This document shows, one piece after another, positions 51,058-60,480 of a stretch of DNA of 64,000 nucleotides. The notes under the pieces were generated by a model. It was not told the origin of the DNA, searched no databases, and saw nothing but the letters and a program-made list of their open reading frames with translations. Numbering within the stretch: position 1 is the stretch's first letter; every line of letters starts with the position of its first letter. Position numbers and translations under genes: made by a program. The stretch is taken from NCBI RefSeq assembly GCF_900215515.1, contig NZ_OBEI01000002.1, positions 62,001-126,000 of the forward strand, in the 5' to 3' direction. The stretch is from Persephonella hydrogeniphila (lineage in GTDB: Bacteria > Aquificota > Aquificia > Aquificales > Hydrogenothermaceae).

Positions 51058-54000
51058 ATGATTAAATGGATACTTCAGTATAGATTACTTGTCATATTTG
51101 CTCTTATCGGTATAGTCTCATACGGGTATTATGCCTTTAAAACAATTCCTGTTGATACATTTCCTGACCCGACACCTATTCAGGTAAACATATACACAGA
51201 GGCTCCTGGATACTCAGCTGAAGAAGTAGAAGCTCTGATAACAAAAAGAATAGAAACCGTTATGTCTGGCATAAAGGATGTTGAAAAAGTAAGAAGTATA
51301 TCTATTCCGGGTCTTTCCTATGTAGCTCTCTTTTTCAAAGATGGTACAGATATATACTTTGATAGAAGGCTTGTAATGGAAAAACTTCCAGAAGCCCAGA
51401 GCAAACTACCAGAAGGAATTGTTCCTATTATGGGTCCAAACTCCTCAGGACTTGGAAATGTAATGATTTATGCACTGACAACTGACAACCCAAATTACTC
51501 ACTAACAGACCTGAAAGCTATTCAGGAATGGCTTATAAGACCTATACTAAAATCTATAGATGGTGTAGAAGAGATAGTACAGTGGGGTCCTGAAAAAGCA
51601 TTTTTAATAAAGCCTTATCCAGAAAAACTGCTTAAATACAGCATAACACTGGAAGATATATTTGAAGCTGCAGAAAAAAACGGCGGTCTTGCTGGTGGAG
51701 GTTACACAAAAACCCCTGAAGGAGATCTTGTAATAAGAGCTGTTGCAAGTATAACAGATATAGATCAGATAAAAGAAATTCCTGTAAAAGTCCAGCACGG
51801 AACAGTCGTAAAAATAAAAGATGTTGCTTCTGTTGAGGAAGGGGAAGTTCCTCAAAGAAGGGGTGCTTTTACTCTCAATGGTAAAGAAGTTCAGGGAAAT
51901 ATAGTTGTAAAAAGAGTTCAGGTAAACACAAAAGAGCTTATTAAGAAACTAAAAAAGGAAATAGATAGAATAAACAGAGAAGTTCTACCTGAAGACATAA
52001 AGATAAAAATACTGTACGACCAGTCATACCTGACAGACAAAGCCTTATCTACAATAGAAAAAGCTCTTCTTGAGGGTATAATTCTCGTTTCTCTTGCAAT
52101 GATGATATACCTGTGGAATGTAAGAGCTGCGATTCTTGTTATCCTATCTATTCCATTTACGCTACTTATCGCTTTTGGAGTTATGAAAAACTTAGGTCTT
52201 ACAGCAGACCTTATGTCCTTAGGTGGACTTGCTATAGGTCTTGGTCTCTTTGCAGATGCCACTGTTGTCGTTATAGAAAATATATTCAGACATCTGAGTC
52301 ATAACAGAGAAAGAATAAAAGAAAAAGGATTTAAACTTGAAGTAATAAAACTTTCTGTTCAGGAGATAACAAGACCTGTATTTTTTGCAATCCTTATTAT
52401 AATGGTGGTGTTTCTCCCTATATTCAGTTTTGAGTCTGTAGAAGGAAAATACTTTAAGCCTCTTGCCCTGACAATCATTGTTGCCCTTGGAGCATCTCTT
52501 TTTGTTGCCTACGTTTTTATGCCTGTTCTTGCCTACTTTGGATTAAAACCAGGCAGTGAAAAAAGTTTTGTTATGGATTTTATAGAGAGGATATATCTAA
52601 AGCTTTTAAAAGGAGCGATGAAAATAGGTGTTGCTCTTTTTATTGCAACAGTTTTCCTTTTTGGAGGTTCACTGTATCTACTTACAAAAATCGGTACAGA
52701 GTTTACCCCAGAACTTGATGAAGGTGCAGTCCTATTAGAAGTATTTTTAGACACAAACATTTCAAGAGAAGAAGCCAAAAGGATAGCAAATGTAATAGAA
52801 GAAAGGGCAAAATCTTTTGATGTTGTAACAAATACTTACTCAACAGTCGGTAGGGCAGAAAAAGGAGAAGTAACAGATGTTTCATATATAGAAACATGGA
52901 TACTTTTAAAACCATACAAAGAGTGGAAAAGCTTTAAAACAAGAAAAGAGTTTGAACAGGCTCTGAGGGAAAAACTAAAAGATTTACCTGTGGCAGGTCT
53001 TGTTTTTACACAGCCTATAGCCATGAGAATAGAAGAGCTTCTTTCTGGTGTAAGGGCTACCATCGCTGTTAAAGTATTTGGTGATGATCTGAAAAAAATA
53101 AACGAAATTGCGATGAAAGTTGAAGAAATAGCAAAAAAAACAGAAGGCTCTGAAGATGTAGAAACAGAAATCCAGTCAGGTAGACTACAGCTACAGATAA
53201 TACCTAAATATGATCAGCTTTACAGATACGGATACAGTGTAGAAAGGCTTCTACATCTTGTAGGTAAGTTTATGGCTGGAGTGGAGGTAAATGAGTTCAG
53301 GGAAGGTCTTATCAGCTTTCCAGTTATGGTAAAAATACCAGATGAAGTAATGGACAATATAGAGAAGATAAAACAGCTTCCACTTCTAAGGAAGGATGAC
53401 GGAACACTTTTAAGACTTCAGGATGTAGCAGAGGTAAAAATAGTTCCGGGATTTTCAAAGATAAGACATGAAAACGGTCTGAGATATGCTCTCGTACAGA
53501 TGAACCTTGAAGGTAGAGATCTTGGAAGCTTCATAAAAGAGCTACGGAAAAACATAAAAGAAGATATAAAACTACCTGAAGGATATTTTATAGAGTTTGC
53601 AGGGCAGTTTGAAAACCAACAGAGAGCTATGGAAAGACTATCAATAGTAGTTCCTATAGCGATACTTCTTATTTTTATTCTTCTCTACATAAACTACAAC
53701 TCCATCAGAGACTCCCTCCTTATAATGCTAAATGTTCCTTTTGCCACTATAGGAGGAATACTTGCCCTTTATGTTTCAGGATTTAATCTATCTGTTCCTG
53801 CGGCTATAGGGTTTATAGCTGTATTCGGCATTGCAACACTAAACGGTGTTGTTCTGGTCTCTTATATCAGGCAGATGCTTGATGAGGGATTCGATATTGA
53901 GGAATCCATAAACAGGGCAACAAGACTCAGACTCAGACCAATACTTATCACAGCTACAGCTGCATCACTTGGACTTGTCCCTATACTGTTTACATACGAT

Positions 54001-54132
54001 ATAGGTTCAGAGATACAAAAACCTATAGCTGTTGTTGTTATCGGGGGAATATTCACATCTACATTCCTTACACTTATACTCCTTCCTATAGTCTACAAAT
54101 TTGTATGGAAGATAACTCATAGACAGACTTAA
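51058..54132 (+). CDS. CusA/CzcA-family heavy-metal RND efflux pump
   Basis: The 1024-residue inner-membrane pump has the RND architecture of 12 helices and two large periplasmic loops. It opens IVSYGYYAFKTIPVDTFPDPTPIQVNI, typical of the heavy-metal branch. The helix-4 signature is GGLAIGLGLFADATVVVIENIFRHL, with the proton-relay aspartate. The exact metal cannot be set: the helix-4 motif matches neither the standard CzcA (DFGIIVDGAVV) nor the standard CusA form exactly. AAGGAGG precedes the ATG. A strong terminator follows immediately, so this is the operon end. Confidence 0.93.
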   Translation: MIKWILQYRLLVIFALIGIVSYGYYAFKTIPVDTFPDPTPIQVNIYTEAPGYSAEEVEALITKRIETVMSGIKDVEKVRSISIPGLSYVALFFKDGTDIYFDRRLVMEKLPEAQSKLPEGIVPIMGPNSSGLGNVMIYALTTDNPNYSLTDLKAIQEWLIRPILKSIDGVEEIVQWGPEKAFLIKPYPEKLLKYSITLEDIFEAAEKNGGLAGGGYTKTPEGDLVIRAVASITDIDQIKEIPVKVQHGTVVKIKDVASVEEGEVPQRRGAFTLNGKEVQGNIVVKRVQVNTKELIKKLKKEIDRINREVLPEDIKIKILYDQSYLTDKALSTIEKALLEGIILVSLAMMIYLWNVRAAILVILSIPFTLLIAFGVMKNLGLTADLMSLGGLAIGLGLFADATVVVIENIFRHLSHNRERIKEKGFKLEVIKLSVQEITRPVFFAILIIMVVFLPIFSFESVEGKYFKPLALTIIVALGASLFVAYVFMPVLAYFGLKPGSEKSFVMDFIERIYLKLLKGAMKIGVALFIATVFLFGGSLYLLTKIGTEFTPELDEGAVLLEVFLDTNISREEAKRIANVIEERAKSFDVVTNTYSTVGRAEKGEVTDVSYIETWILLKPYKEWKSFKTRKEFEQALREKLKDLPVAGLVFTQPIAMRIEELLSGVRATIAVKVFGDDLKKINEIAMKVEEIAKKTEGSEDVETEIQSGRLQLQIIPKYDQLYRYGYSVERLLHLVGKFMAGVEVNEFREGLISFPVMVKIPDEVMDNIEKIKQLPLLRKDDGTLLRLQDVAEVKIVPGFSKIRHENGLRYALVQMNLEGRDLGSFIKELRKNIKEDIKLPEGYFIEFAGQFENQQRAMERLSIVVPIAILLIFILLYINYNSIRDSLLIMLNVPFATIGGILALYVSGFNLSVPAAIGFIAVFGIATLNGVVLVSYIRQMLDEGFDIEESINRATRLRLRPILITATAASLGLVPILFTYDIGSEIQKPIAVVVIGGIFTSTFLTLILLPIVYKFVWKITHRQT

Positions 54133-54135
54133 AAC

Positions 54136-54167
54136 AGATGCCCTTCGGGGCATCTTTATTTTTTTTA
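54136..54167 (+). terminator. Intrinsic terminator of the metal-efflux operon
   Basis: AGATGCCC-TTCG-GGGCATCT (54136-54155) has an 8-bp stem with a stable UUCG loop and is followed by a run of T (to about 54167). It starts 4 nt after the pump stop codon. Confidence 0.93.
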
Positions 54168-54212
54168 TTAAACAGACTAACTTAATTAAAAATTCTCAAA
54201 AAGGAGGAAATC

Positions 54213-54653
54213 ATGGAATTTTTAGGACAGTTCCACCCACCGGTAGTTCATTTTGCTATAGCACTTGTTATAACGGGCATTCTATTTGATATAGCAGGAT
54301 TTATACTGAAAAAAGATAGCCTGAAGCACGCAGGTCTGTGGACTATAACTGTAGGAGCATTAGCAGTATGGGCAGCAATGTTTACAGGACATTACGCAGA
54401 AGAAGCCGTTGAAGAGGCGATAAAGGGAAGTCCAGCATACAATATCCTTGAAGAGCACGAAGAAATAGGAGAAATTCTTCCATGGATTGTCTCATTTGTA
54501 GCAGCTTTTAGAGTATTCCTTAACTTTAGACCAAATAAAAAACTGTTTATTTTATATCTGATTGCAGGTGTTATAACAGCAGGGATTGTAGGCTTTCAGG
54601 GAAGATTGGGAGGAAAAATGGTTTATGAATACGGTGTAGGTGTTAAAAAATAA
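54213..54653 (+). CDS. DUF2231-type membrane protein
   Basis: The 146-residue protein has four membrane helices and opens with QFHPPVVHFAIALVITGILFD, the hallmark of DUF2231 (HPxxVHF). A second His pair occurs near the middle (GHYAEEAVEEA, LEEHEEIGEILPW). The conserved histidines suggest haem or metal binding, but no function is proven. AAGGAGG precedes the ATG. It lies between the efflux operon terminator and the thioredoxin-like gene. Confidence 0.85.
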   Translation: MEFLGQFHPPVVHFAIALVITGILFDIAGFILKKDSLKHAGLWTITVGALAVWAAMFTGHYAEEAVEEAIKGSPAYNILEEHEEIGEILPWIVSFVAAFRVFLNFRPNKKLFILYLIAGVITAGIVGFQGRLGGKMVYEYGVGVKK

Positions 54654-54670
54654 GTTTCATTTCATAAATA

Positions 54671-54719
54671 TATGTTATAAAATATTCTAATAATAGTTTA
54701 AATGGAATAATATAACATA
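54671..54719. repeat. 9-bp inverted repeat upstream of the thioredoxin-like gene
   Basis: TATGTTATA (54671-54679) and TATAACATA (54711-54719) are perfect complements with a 31-nt AT-rich spacer. This could be an operator; the gap (54654-54767) contains nothing else recognisable. Confidence 0.35.
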
Positions 54720-54767
54720 AATCATACCCTTTCCAGAATAAGAAATAAAACTTAAAAGAGGTAAAGG

Positions 54768-55082
54768 GTGGTGGTGAACGTGAATAAGGTCGTTATTGAG
54801 CTTCTTTACAAAAACGGATGTCCCGCATGTATTGATATAATTGAGATGGTGAAGAGTATTTTAGCTGAACTTGGAGACTACTCAGACAGCATAGATTTTG
54901 TCACACTTGATCTTTTTAAAGATAATGAAAGGGTTGTTGAACTTGGAATGTACAAATGCCCTTCCCTTGCAATAAACGGAACAGTTCATTACGTAGGAAC
55001 AAAACCGACAAAGGAAGAGCTTAAAAACCTTATTGTCTGTGAACTGTCAAAGCTACTTGATATTAAGGCTGAAAATAGGTAG
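54768..55082 (+). CDS. Small thioredoxin/glutaredoxin-like protein with CPAC motif
   Basis: The 104-residue cytoplasmic protein opens with a beta strand and the redox motif CPAC (YKNGCPACIDIIEMVKSIL, near residue 16). YKCPSLAINGTVHYVG carries the cis-proline position and fits a thioredoxin fold. It probably reduces disulfides or persulfides. The start is uncertain: several GTG codons follow (54768, 54771, 54774, 54780) around a GAGG and a GGGTGG. Its last 30 nt are antisense to the end of gspF. Confidence 0.8.
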   Translation: MVVNVNKVVIELLYKNGCPACIDIIEMVKSILAELGDYSDSIDFVTLDLFKDNERVVELGMYKCPSLAINGTVHYVGTKPTKEELKNLIVCELSKLLDIKAENR

Positions 55083-56246
55083 CAGTGTAGCAAAAACAAA
55101 AAAGCCTATAAAAACAGAAAGAACAATCAAAACAGCAGGTTCAAGATAACTCAAGAATACAGTTATCAATCTTTCTGTATGCTTTTTGTATATCTTAGAA
55201 ATCAGCTCTAACATTCTGTCTAACTGCCCTGTTTCTTCTCCTATTTTTATAAGCTGGATACTGTTTTCAGGAAGAAGTCTTTTTTCTGTTAAAAGGTCTG
55301 ACAGTGATTTTCCTTTCCTTACTTCTTCTATTATAAGATTAAATCTGTTTCTCAGAACACTGTTATCTAATGTTTTATTTGCGATATCTAATGCTTTATC
55401 TAAAGTTAATCCCCCTGATAGTAGAAGGCTTAAGGTATTACTCCAGTTAGAGTAATAAGAATAAATGCTTACCTTACTGAAAAATGGTATTTTCAGCTTT
55501 AGACTGTCTACTATTTCCCTCTTTATGATTTTTTTCCAACCTAAAAAAGACAAAACAAGCAAAAACGGTAGGATTTTAAAAAAAACAGTGAATACATCTG
55601 AAACAAAAATAATCATTCTGGTACTCAGCGGGAGTTCTCTGCCTAACTGGGAATAAATTTTTGTGATTGAAGGAACTACATATGTCATTATTATAGCTGT
55701 AGCTATAAACCCAACAAAAACAACAACAGAAGGGTATATCAGAGCATTTAACACCTTTCTTCTGAACTCTTCCTGTTCTTCTAAAAAACGAGATGCAGAC
55801 AAAAATATCTTATCCAGTGCTCCTGAGTGTTCTCCTGCTTCAACCATCTCAACTAAAAACTGGGGAAATACACCTGCTTTCCTGAAAGCATCAGATATTG
55901 AGCTTCCTTCCTGAACTGATGTTTTAATTGTTAAAAGGGCTTTTTTAAGCTCCTGATTGCTGGTTTGTCCAGCAAGAATTTCAAAGATCTGTGTAATATG
56001 TACATTTTTCTCCAGTAAGATCCCTATTTCATATAGCAAAAATGCTATCTCCTCCTGAGATACACCTTTTTTCCTGAAAAATTTTTTAAACTTACTATCC
56101 TTCCTACCTTCTATCTCTTCTATTTCTACAGGAATAAGACCCTTTGAAGAGAGAATACTTTTTAGATGAGATTTTGAAAGAGCCTCTTCTATAGCTGTAA
56201 TCTCTTTTCCTTCTTTTGAGACAGCTTTATATCTATAAAAAGGCAT
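55053..56246 (-). CDS. gspF: Type II secretion inner-membrane protein GspF
   Basis: The 397-residue protein has two tandem T2SSF cytoplasmic domains: PFYRYKAVSKEGKEITAIEEA at the start, VSQEEIAFLLYEIGILLEKNVHI and later SYYSNWSNTLSLLLSGGLTLDKAL. Three membrane helices lie near 170, 220 and the C-terminus. It is the polytopic platform protein of the type II secretion system (or pilus) assembly ATPase. It follows gspE by 1 nt and is the last gene of the operon. It converges with the thioredoxin-like gene. Confidence 0.93.
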   Translation of the reverse strand: MPFYRYKAVSKEGKEITAIEEALSKSHLKSILSSKGLIPVEIEEIEGRKDSKFKKFFRKKGVSQEEIAFLLYEIGILLEKNVHITQIFEILAGQTSNQELKKALLTIKTSVQEGSSISDAFRKAGVFPQFLVEMVEAGEHSGALDKIFLSASRFLEEQEEFRRKVLNALIYPSVVVFVGFIATAIIMTYVVPSITKIYSQLGRELPLSTRMIIFVSDVFTVFFKILPFLLVLSFLGWKKIIKREIVDSLKLKIPFFSKVSIYSYYSNWSNTLSLLLSGGLTLDKALDIANKTLDNSVLRNRFNLIIEEVRKGKSLSDLLTEKRLLPENSIQLIKIGEETGQLDRMLELISKIYKKHTERLITVFLSYLEPAVLIVLSVFIGFFVFATLLPIFSLNIK

Positions 56247-56247
56247 A

Positions 56248-57675
56248 TCACACCTTTGTTACCTGAAGAACTTCTTCCACAGTTGTTATTCCTTTTATAA
56301 CTTTTTCCATCCCATCCTGAATAAGAGTTTTCATTCCTCGGGACATAGCCTTATCCCTGAGATCTGAACTTTCAGGATTTTTAGAGATTGTACTCCTTAT
56401 ATCTTCTGTTATCTCCATTATCTCATAAATAGCTGTCCTTCCTTTATATCCTGTCCCAAGGCATTCTTCACAGCCTTTTCCTCTATAAAGAAATCTCAAT
56501 TTATCTACATTAATATACTTCTTAATCTCAGTAAGCTCTTTATCTGAAGGAGTATAACTTTCTTTACAGTTTTCACATATCTTTCTGACAAGTCTCTGGG
56601 CTACTATACCTTCTAAAGAAGATGATACTAAAAAAGGCTCAACTCCCATATCTACAAGCCTTGCAACAGCAGAAGGAGCATCATTTGTATGGAGTGTTGA
56701 CAAAACAAGATGGCCTGTGAGAGATGCATGGACAGCAATCTCTGCTGTTTCCCTATCTCTTATCTCCCCAACCATTACTATATCAGGATCTTGCCTGAGA
56801 ATACTTCTTAAACCATTTGCAAAAGTAAGGTCTATCTTTGGGTTTACCTGTATCTGACTGATGCCGTCTATCTGATACTCAACTGGATCTTCAATGGTTA
56901 TTATATTTTTCCTTGGTGTCTTCAGTTTAAGAAGGGAAGCGTAAAGTGTTGTTGTTTTTCCTGAACCTGTTGGACCGGTTATTAGAATAAGTCCGTATGG
57001 TTTTTCTATTATTCTTTCAAATTTTTTTAGATCTTCCTCTGAAAATCCAAGCTCCTCAAGTGTCAAAAGTCTGTCTGATCTGTCAAGAAGTCTTATAACA
57101 ACCCTTTCCCCAAAAACTGTAGGTAATGTCGAAACTCTCATATCTATTTTTTTGTTTCCTATTTTCACCTTTATCCTGCCATCCTGAGGCAGTCTCTTTT
57201 CTGCCACATTGAGCTTAGATATCACCTTTATTCTGGAAACCACCTGAGGATACATCTGTAAAGAAATATTTGAAACTTCATGCAAAACACCATCAAGTCT
57301 AAATCTGACAACAACTTTATCTGAGAAAGGTTCAAAATGAATATCACTTGCCCCTGACCTTATAGCCCTTAAAAAAAGGGAGTTAAGCATCTGGACAACA
57401 GGGGCATCCGAACCTGTTAAAAGGTCTTCAAAACTTTTTTCTACAGTTTCGCTCTCCTCTTCAAATCTATTTTCTATTTTTGATATGTACTCTTCAAGCT
57501 TTTCATTAAATTCTTCTTCTGAAACAAGTACAGTTTGAGGAAAACTTCCTGTAAAAAATCTTATATCCTCAACAGCATAAAAAGGTGTTTTCTCTGTTAT
57601 ATAAAACCTGTTTTCACCGTCAGGAACGATAAAATTCTCTTTCATAAACTCTAAAGGTATCTGATTAATTCTCAA
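56248..57675 (-). CDS. gspE: Type II secretion ATPase GspE
   Basis: The 475-residue ATPase powers pseudopilus assembly. It has an N1-type domain of about 100 residues, Walker [14 protein letters not shown], the Asp and Walker B region RQDPDIVMVGEIRDRETA, the His box STLHTNDA and the tetracysteine zinc site CENCKES...GCEECLGTGYKGR, which separates GspE from PilT. The gene overlaps nothing but is 2 nt from gspD and 1 nt from gspF. The start ATG begins MRINQIPLEF. Confidence 0.95.
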   Translation of the reverse strand: MRINQIPLEFMKENFIVPDGENRFYITEKTPFYAVEDIRFFTGSFPQTVLVSEEEFNEKLEEYISKIENRFEEESETVEKSFEDLLTGSDAPVVQMLNSLFLRAIRSGASDIHFEPFSDKVVVRFRLDGVLHEVSNISLQMYPQVVSRIKVISKLNVAEKRLPQDGRIKVKIGNKKIDMRVSTLPTVFGERVVIRLLDRSDRLLTLEELGFSEEDLKKFERIIEKPYGLILITGPTGSGKTTTLYASLLKLKTPRKNIITIEDPVEYQIDGISQIQVNPKIDLTFANGLRSILRQDPDIVMVGEIRDRETAEIAVHASLTGHLVLSTLHTNDAPSAVARLVDMGVEPFLVSSSLEGIVAQRLVRKICENCKESYTPSDKELTEIKKYINVDKLRFLYRGKGCEECLGTGYKGRTAIYEIMEITEDIRSTISKNPESSDLRDKAMSRGMKTLIQDGMEKVIKGITTVEEVLQVTKV

Positions 57676-57677
57676 CT

Positions 57678-59666
57678 TTATCCCCCAAAATACTCCCTGT
57701 ATTCCTCAAAAATATCTTTACTGTTTTTATTTTCAATCCTATTTTCTTTTTTCTTCTTAATATCTTTTTTCATTAAAAGCTCACTCATTTTTTTATGTTC
57801 TTCTGTTATCTTAGCTAAATCTTCTGGTTTTTCTATAATAAATGGAGTAATGAAAACAAACAGATTTGTTTTATTCATATCCTCGGAACGATACTTAAAG
57901 AGATTCCCTAAAACAGGTATAGAAGAAAAGAACGGAACACCTTCCATAGTTTTTATTGTCTTTTTAGATACAAGACCTCCTAAAACTATTGTTTTTCCAT
58001 TTTTTACAGTTATTGTAGTGTTCAACTCCCTTTTTGATGTTATCGGAACAACATAGCTTATTTCCCCTATCTGCGGTTTTTCAAATCCTATCACTTCGTT
58101 TACTTCCTGATGTATATCCATAACAACATTTTTTCCGGAAATATGTGGGGTCACTTTAAGTATCAACCCAACCTCTTTGTAGTCATAATTAATGATAGGA
58201 TTACCGTTTACATCAAACTTTACACTCTGTGCAAATGGTGTAACCTGAGAAACATTAATAGATGCTTCTATATTGTCCATTGTAAGAATTTTAGGAGAAG
58301 AAACGATATTAAAACCTGTCCCCCTTTCTAAAAGGGAGAAAAGAAACAGCAAATCGGGGAAAAATAGGTCATTTCCTCCTATATTTACTGTAGTTCCTGA
58401 TGTAGACAGAACACCTGCAACAAAGTTTGACGAACCAAGAAGGTTGTAAAAACCTTCTTTAGATATTCCTCCTTTGAATCCAGCTCCCCCTTGAGTTCCA
58501 AAAATCTGCCATCTCACACCTATCTCTCTCAATGCCTTTTCTGATACTTCAGCAACAAGAGCTGTAACCAGTACCTGCTTTTTCTCTCTATCCAAATTCT
58601 GAACAAGATCTCTTATTGCTTCATACTCTGTTTTGTTTGCATAAACAATAACAGCATTGGATACTTTATCTGCTACAACTTTTGGTTTTTCTTTGCTTTT
58701 ATAAACAGGAACTACCCGAGTTTTTTTCTTTTTAGATTTACCTTCTGAACTCAGAAGTGTTATATTTGCCAGCAGTTTATTGAGTATATCAGCCATATTT
58801 TCTGCTTTGGAATTTTTAAGATATATAGTCCAGAATCTTCTGTAGGAGGGATTTTCAACAGGTAAATCAAGCTGCTTAACTACAGAATCTATCTTTTCTA
58901 TCATACTTTCAGGCGCCTTCACAAGGACTATATTCTGTGTTTTTATATTAAATGTTTTAACTACAACACCCTTTTTACTGAGATCAGAGAAAAGGGAAGA
59001 AAGCGCCATATTAAGCTCTGATGAATCAGCATACTTAAGTCTGTAGATTTTTATCTTTAATCCTTCAGAAGGTGTATCTATCATACTGAGTATATTCTTA
59101 AGGTTTTCTACATTTGATTGAGTATCTGTTATAACAACTATACTCGCAGGATTATAAGATATAACCATTCCTCTGGGAGATTTAAGACTCCTAAGTATAT
59201 TCAGGATGTACGTTATATCTCCGTATTTCACTCTGTACACATAAGTAATAAGCTCATCAGATTTTTCTGTAGTTTTTTTTAGAGGAGGTGTTATATTCCT
59301 TGAGTATGCTACAGAGACAATCTCATAAAAAGAACCTCTGTTGACAAGAGAGTAATTCCTTGATTTTAAAATAGCCGTATATATATTCCATGCATCTTTT
59401 ATAGAAACTGGCTCTGAAAAAATAAGAGATGCCTCTCCTTTTATATCTGTTGTGATAACAATGTTTTTTCCTGTAAGCCCTGATATAAAATAGGTAAGGG
59501 TTTTAAGGTCTATCTTCTCAAAATTAAAATAAACCTTTCCTGTTTTCTTAAACTCCTCAGACAGTTTCATTACTTCCTGAAGAGTTACCTTCTGGGAAAA
59601 AGAGAAATTAATACAGAGTAGCAACAATAAGAAAATAAAAACTGACAAAAATTTACCTGATCTCAT
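57678..59666 (-). CDS. gspD: Type II secretion secretin GspD
   Basis: The 662-residue outer-membrane secretin has a signal peptide (about 1-24), N0 and three N domains (residues about 30-370), and the secretin core. The core includes VTALVAEVSEKALREIGVRWQIFG, LLERGTGFNIVSSPKILTMDN and VLGGLVSKKTIKTMEGVPFFSSIPVLGNLFKYRS. The last segment is the conserved secretin C-terminal signature. It forms the exit channel for folded substrates such as the nearby subtilase. It overlaps gspC by 14 nt. Confidence 0.95.
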   Translation of the reverse strand: MRSGKFLSVFIFLLLLLCINFSFSQKVTLQEVMKLSEEFKKTGKVYFNFEKIDLKTLTYFISGLTGKNIVITTDIKGEASLIFSEPVSIKDAWNIYTAILKSRNYSLVNRGSFYEIVSVAYSRNITPPLKKTTEKSDELITYVYRVKYGDITYILNILRSLKSPRGMVISYNPASIVVITDTQSNVENLKNILSMIDTPSEGLKIKIYRLKYADSSELNMALSSLFSDLSKKGVVVKTFNIKTQNIVLVKAPESMIEKIDSVVKQLDLPVENPSYRRFWTIYLKNSKAENMADILNKLLANITLLSSEGKSKKKKTRVVPVYKSKEKPKVVADKVSNAVIVYANKTEYEAIRDLVQNLDREKKQVLVTALVAEVSEKALREIGVRWQIFGTQGGAGFKGGISKEGFYNLLGSSNFVAGVLSTSGTTVNIGGNDLFFPDLLFLFSLLERGTGFNIVSSPKILTMDNIEASINVSQVTPFAQSVKFDVNGNPIINYDYKEVGLILKVTPHISGKNVVMDIHQEVNEVIGFEKPQIGEISYVVPITSKRELNTTITVKNGKTIVLGGLVSKKTIKTMEGVPFFSSIPVLGNLFKYRSEDMNKTNLFVFITPFIIEKPEDLAKITEEHKKMSELLMKKDIKKKKENRIENKNSKDIFEEYREYFGG

Positions 59667-60480
59667 AAGTAAGAACCTTCCTTTTTCCTCTTCTTTCTAT
59701 TACTACCTTTACATACTCCTCATTCCTTAACATATTATAAATCTTAAATGCCTCTTCTGCCGTTCTTACAGGCATATCATTAACACTTATAATCAGATCT
59801 CCAGACCTGAGCCCTAATCTGTAGAGAACACTTTTTGGTTTTATATATCTAAATCTAAAACCGATAGTTTCTCCATTTTTTATTTCTGGAACAAGAAGAA
59901 CATCCTTAAGTAGATTCCCTATATCAGCTGTTTTCTCCTGTATAAATCTTCTATCAACTTTTACAATCTCTTCAGACATCATACTTTTCACAGACCTGCC
60001 TGTATCTGACAGTTTTATCTCTGCTGGCTCCAGTGTAATGATGTATTCTTCAGTGCCTGACTGTAAGACAACATCCCTTTTTCTGATATGCTTAACCTTG
60101 TAACCGTCTATGCTATCACCTTCCTTTACAGGTACAACACCACTTTTTGATTTTAAGAAAGCCACTTTACTGTTTTTGGCGATTACAACACCTAATAGTT
60201 TTAAGTCTGTTGAGTCTGAACGATTCAGACTATCGGCAGACACAGAACTTACGATCTGTTTTTTTCTAATTTTTTCAGGAAACAGGTAATAAAGTCCTCT
60301 GTAATCCTTTGTAAGTTTTTCTGATTTCTTACTGTTCTCTATATCTTTTATATCAGGAAGAGAAAAAAAGTAAGAGGAGAGATAACTGTTTACTGTATAT
60401 GCAGCAGAAAAACCTGCCACGCATATTAATAGAACTAAAAAAAGCTTATCTACTTTAATCTTATCAACTAATACTTCCAT
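59653..60480 (-). CDS. gspC: Type II secretion protein GspC with PDZ domain
   Basis: The 275-residue inner-membrane protein has a short cytoplasmic N-terminus, one helix (about 13-33), an HR domain (LKLLGVVIAKNSKVAFLKSKSGVVPVKEGDSIDGYKV) that contacts GspD, and a C-terminal PDZ domain (YIKPKSVLYRLGLRSGDLIISVNDMPVRTAEEAFKIY) implicated in substrate choice. It overlaps the subtilase gene by 17 nt and gspD by 14 nt. Confidence 0.92.
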   Translation of the reverse strand: MEVLVDKIKVDKLFLVLLICVAGFSAAYTVNSYLSSYFFSLPDIKDIENSKKSEKLTKDYRGLYYLFPEKIRKKQIVSSVSADSLNRSDSTDLKLLGVVIAKNSKVAFLKSKSGVVPVKEGDSIDGYKVKHIRKRDVVLQSGTEEYIITLEPAEIKLSDTGRSVKSMMSEEIVKVDRRFIQEKTADIGNLLKDVLLVPEIKNGETIGFRFRYIKPKSVLYRLGLRSGDLIISVNDMPVRTAEEAFKIYNMLRNEEYVKVVIERRGKRKVLTYEIR

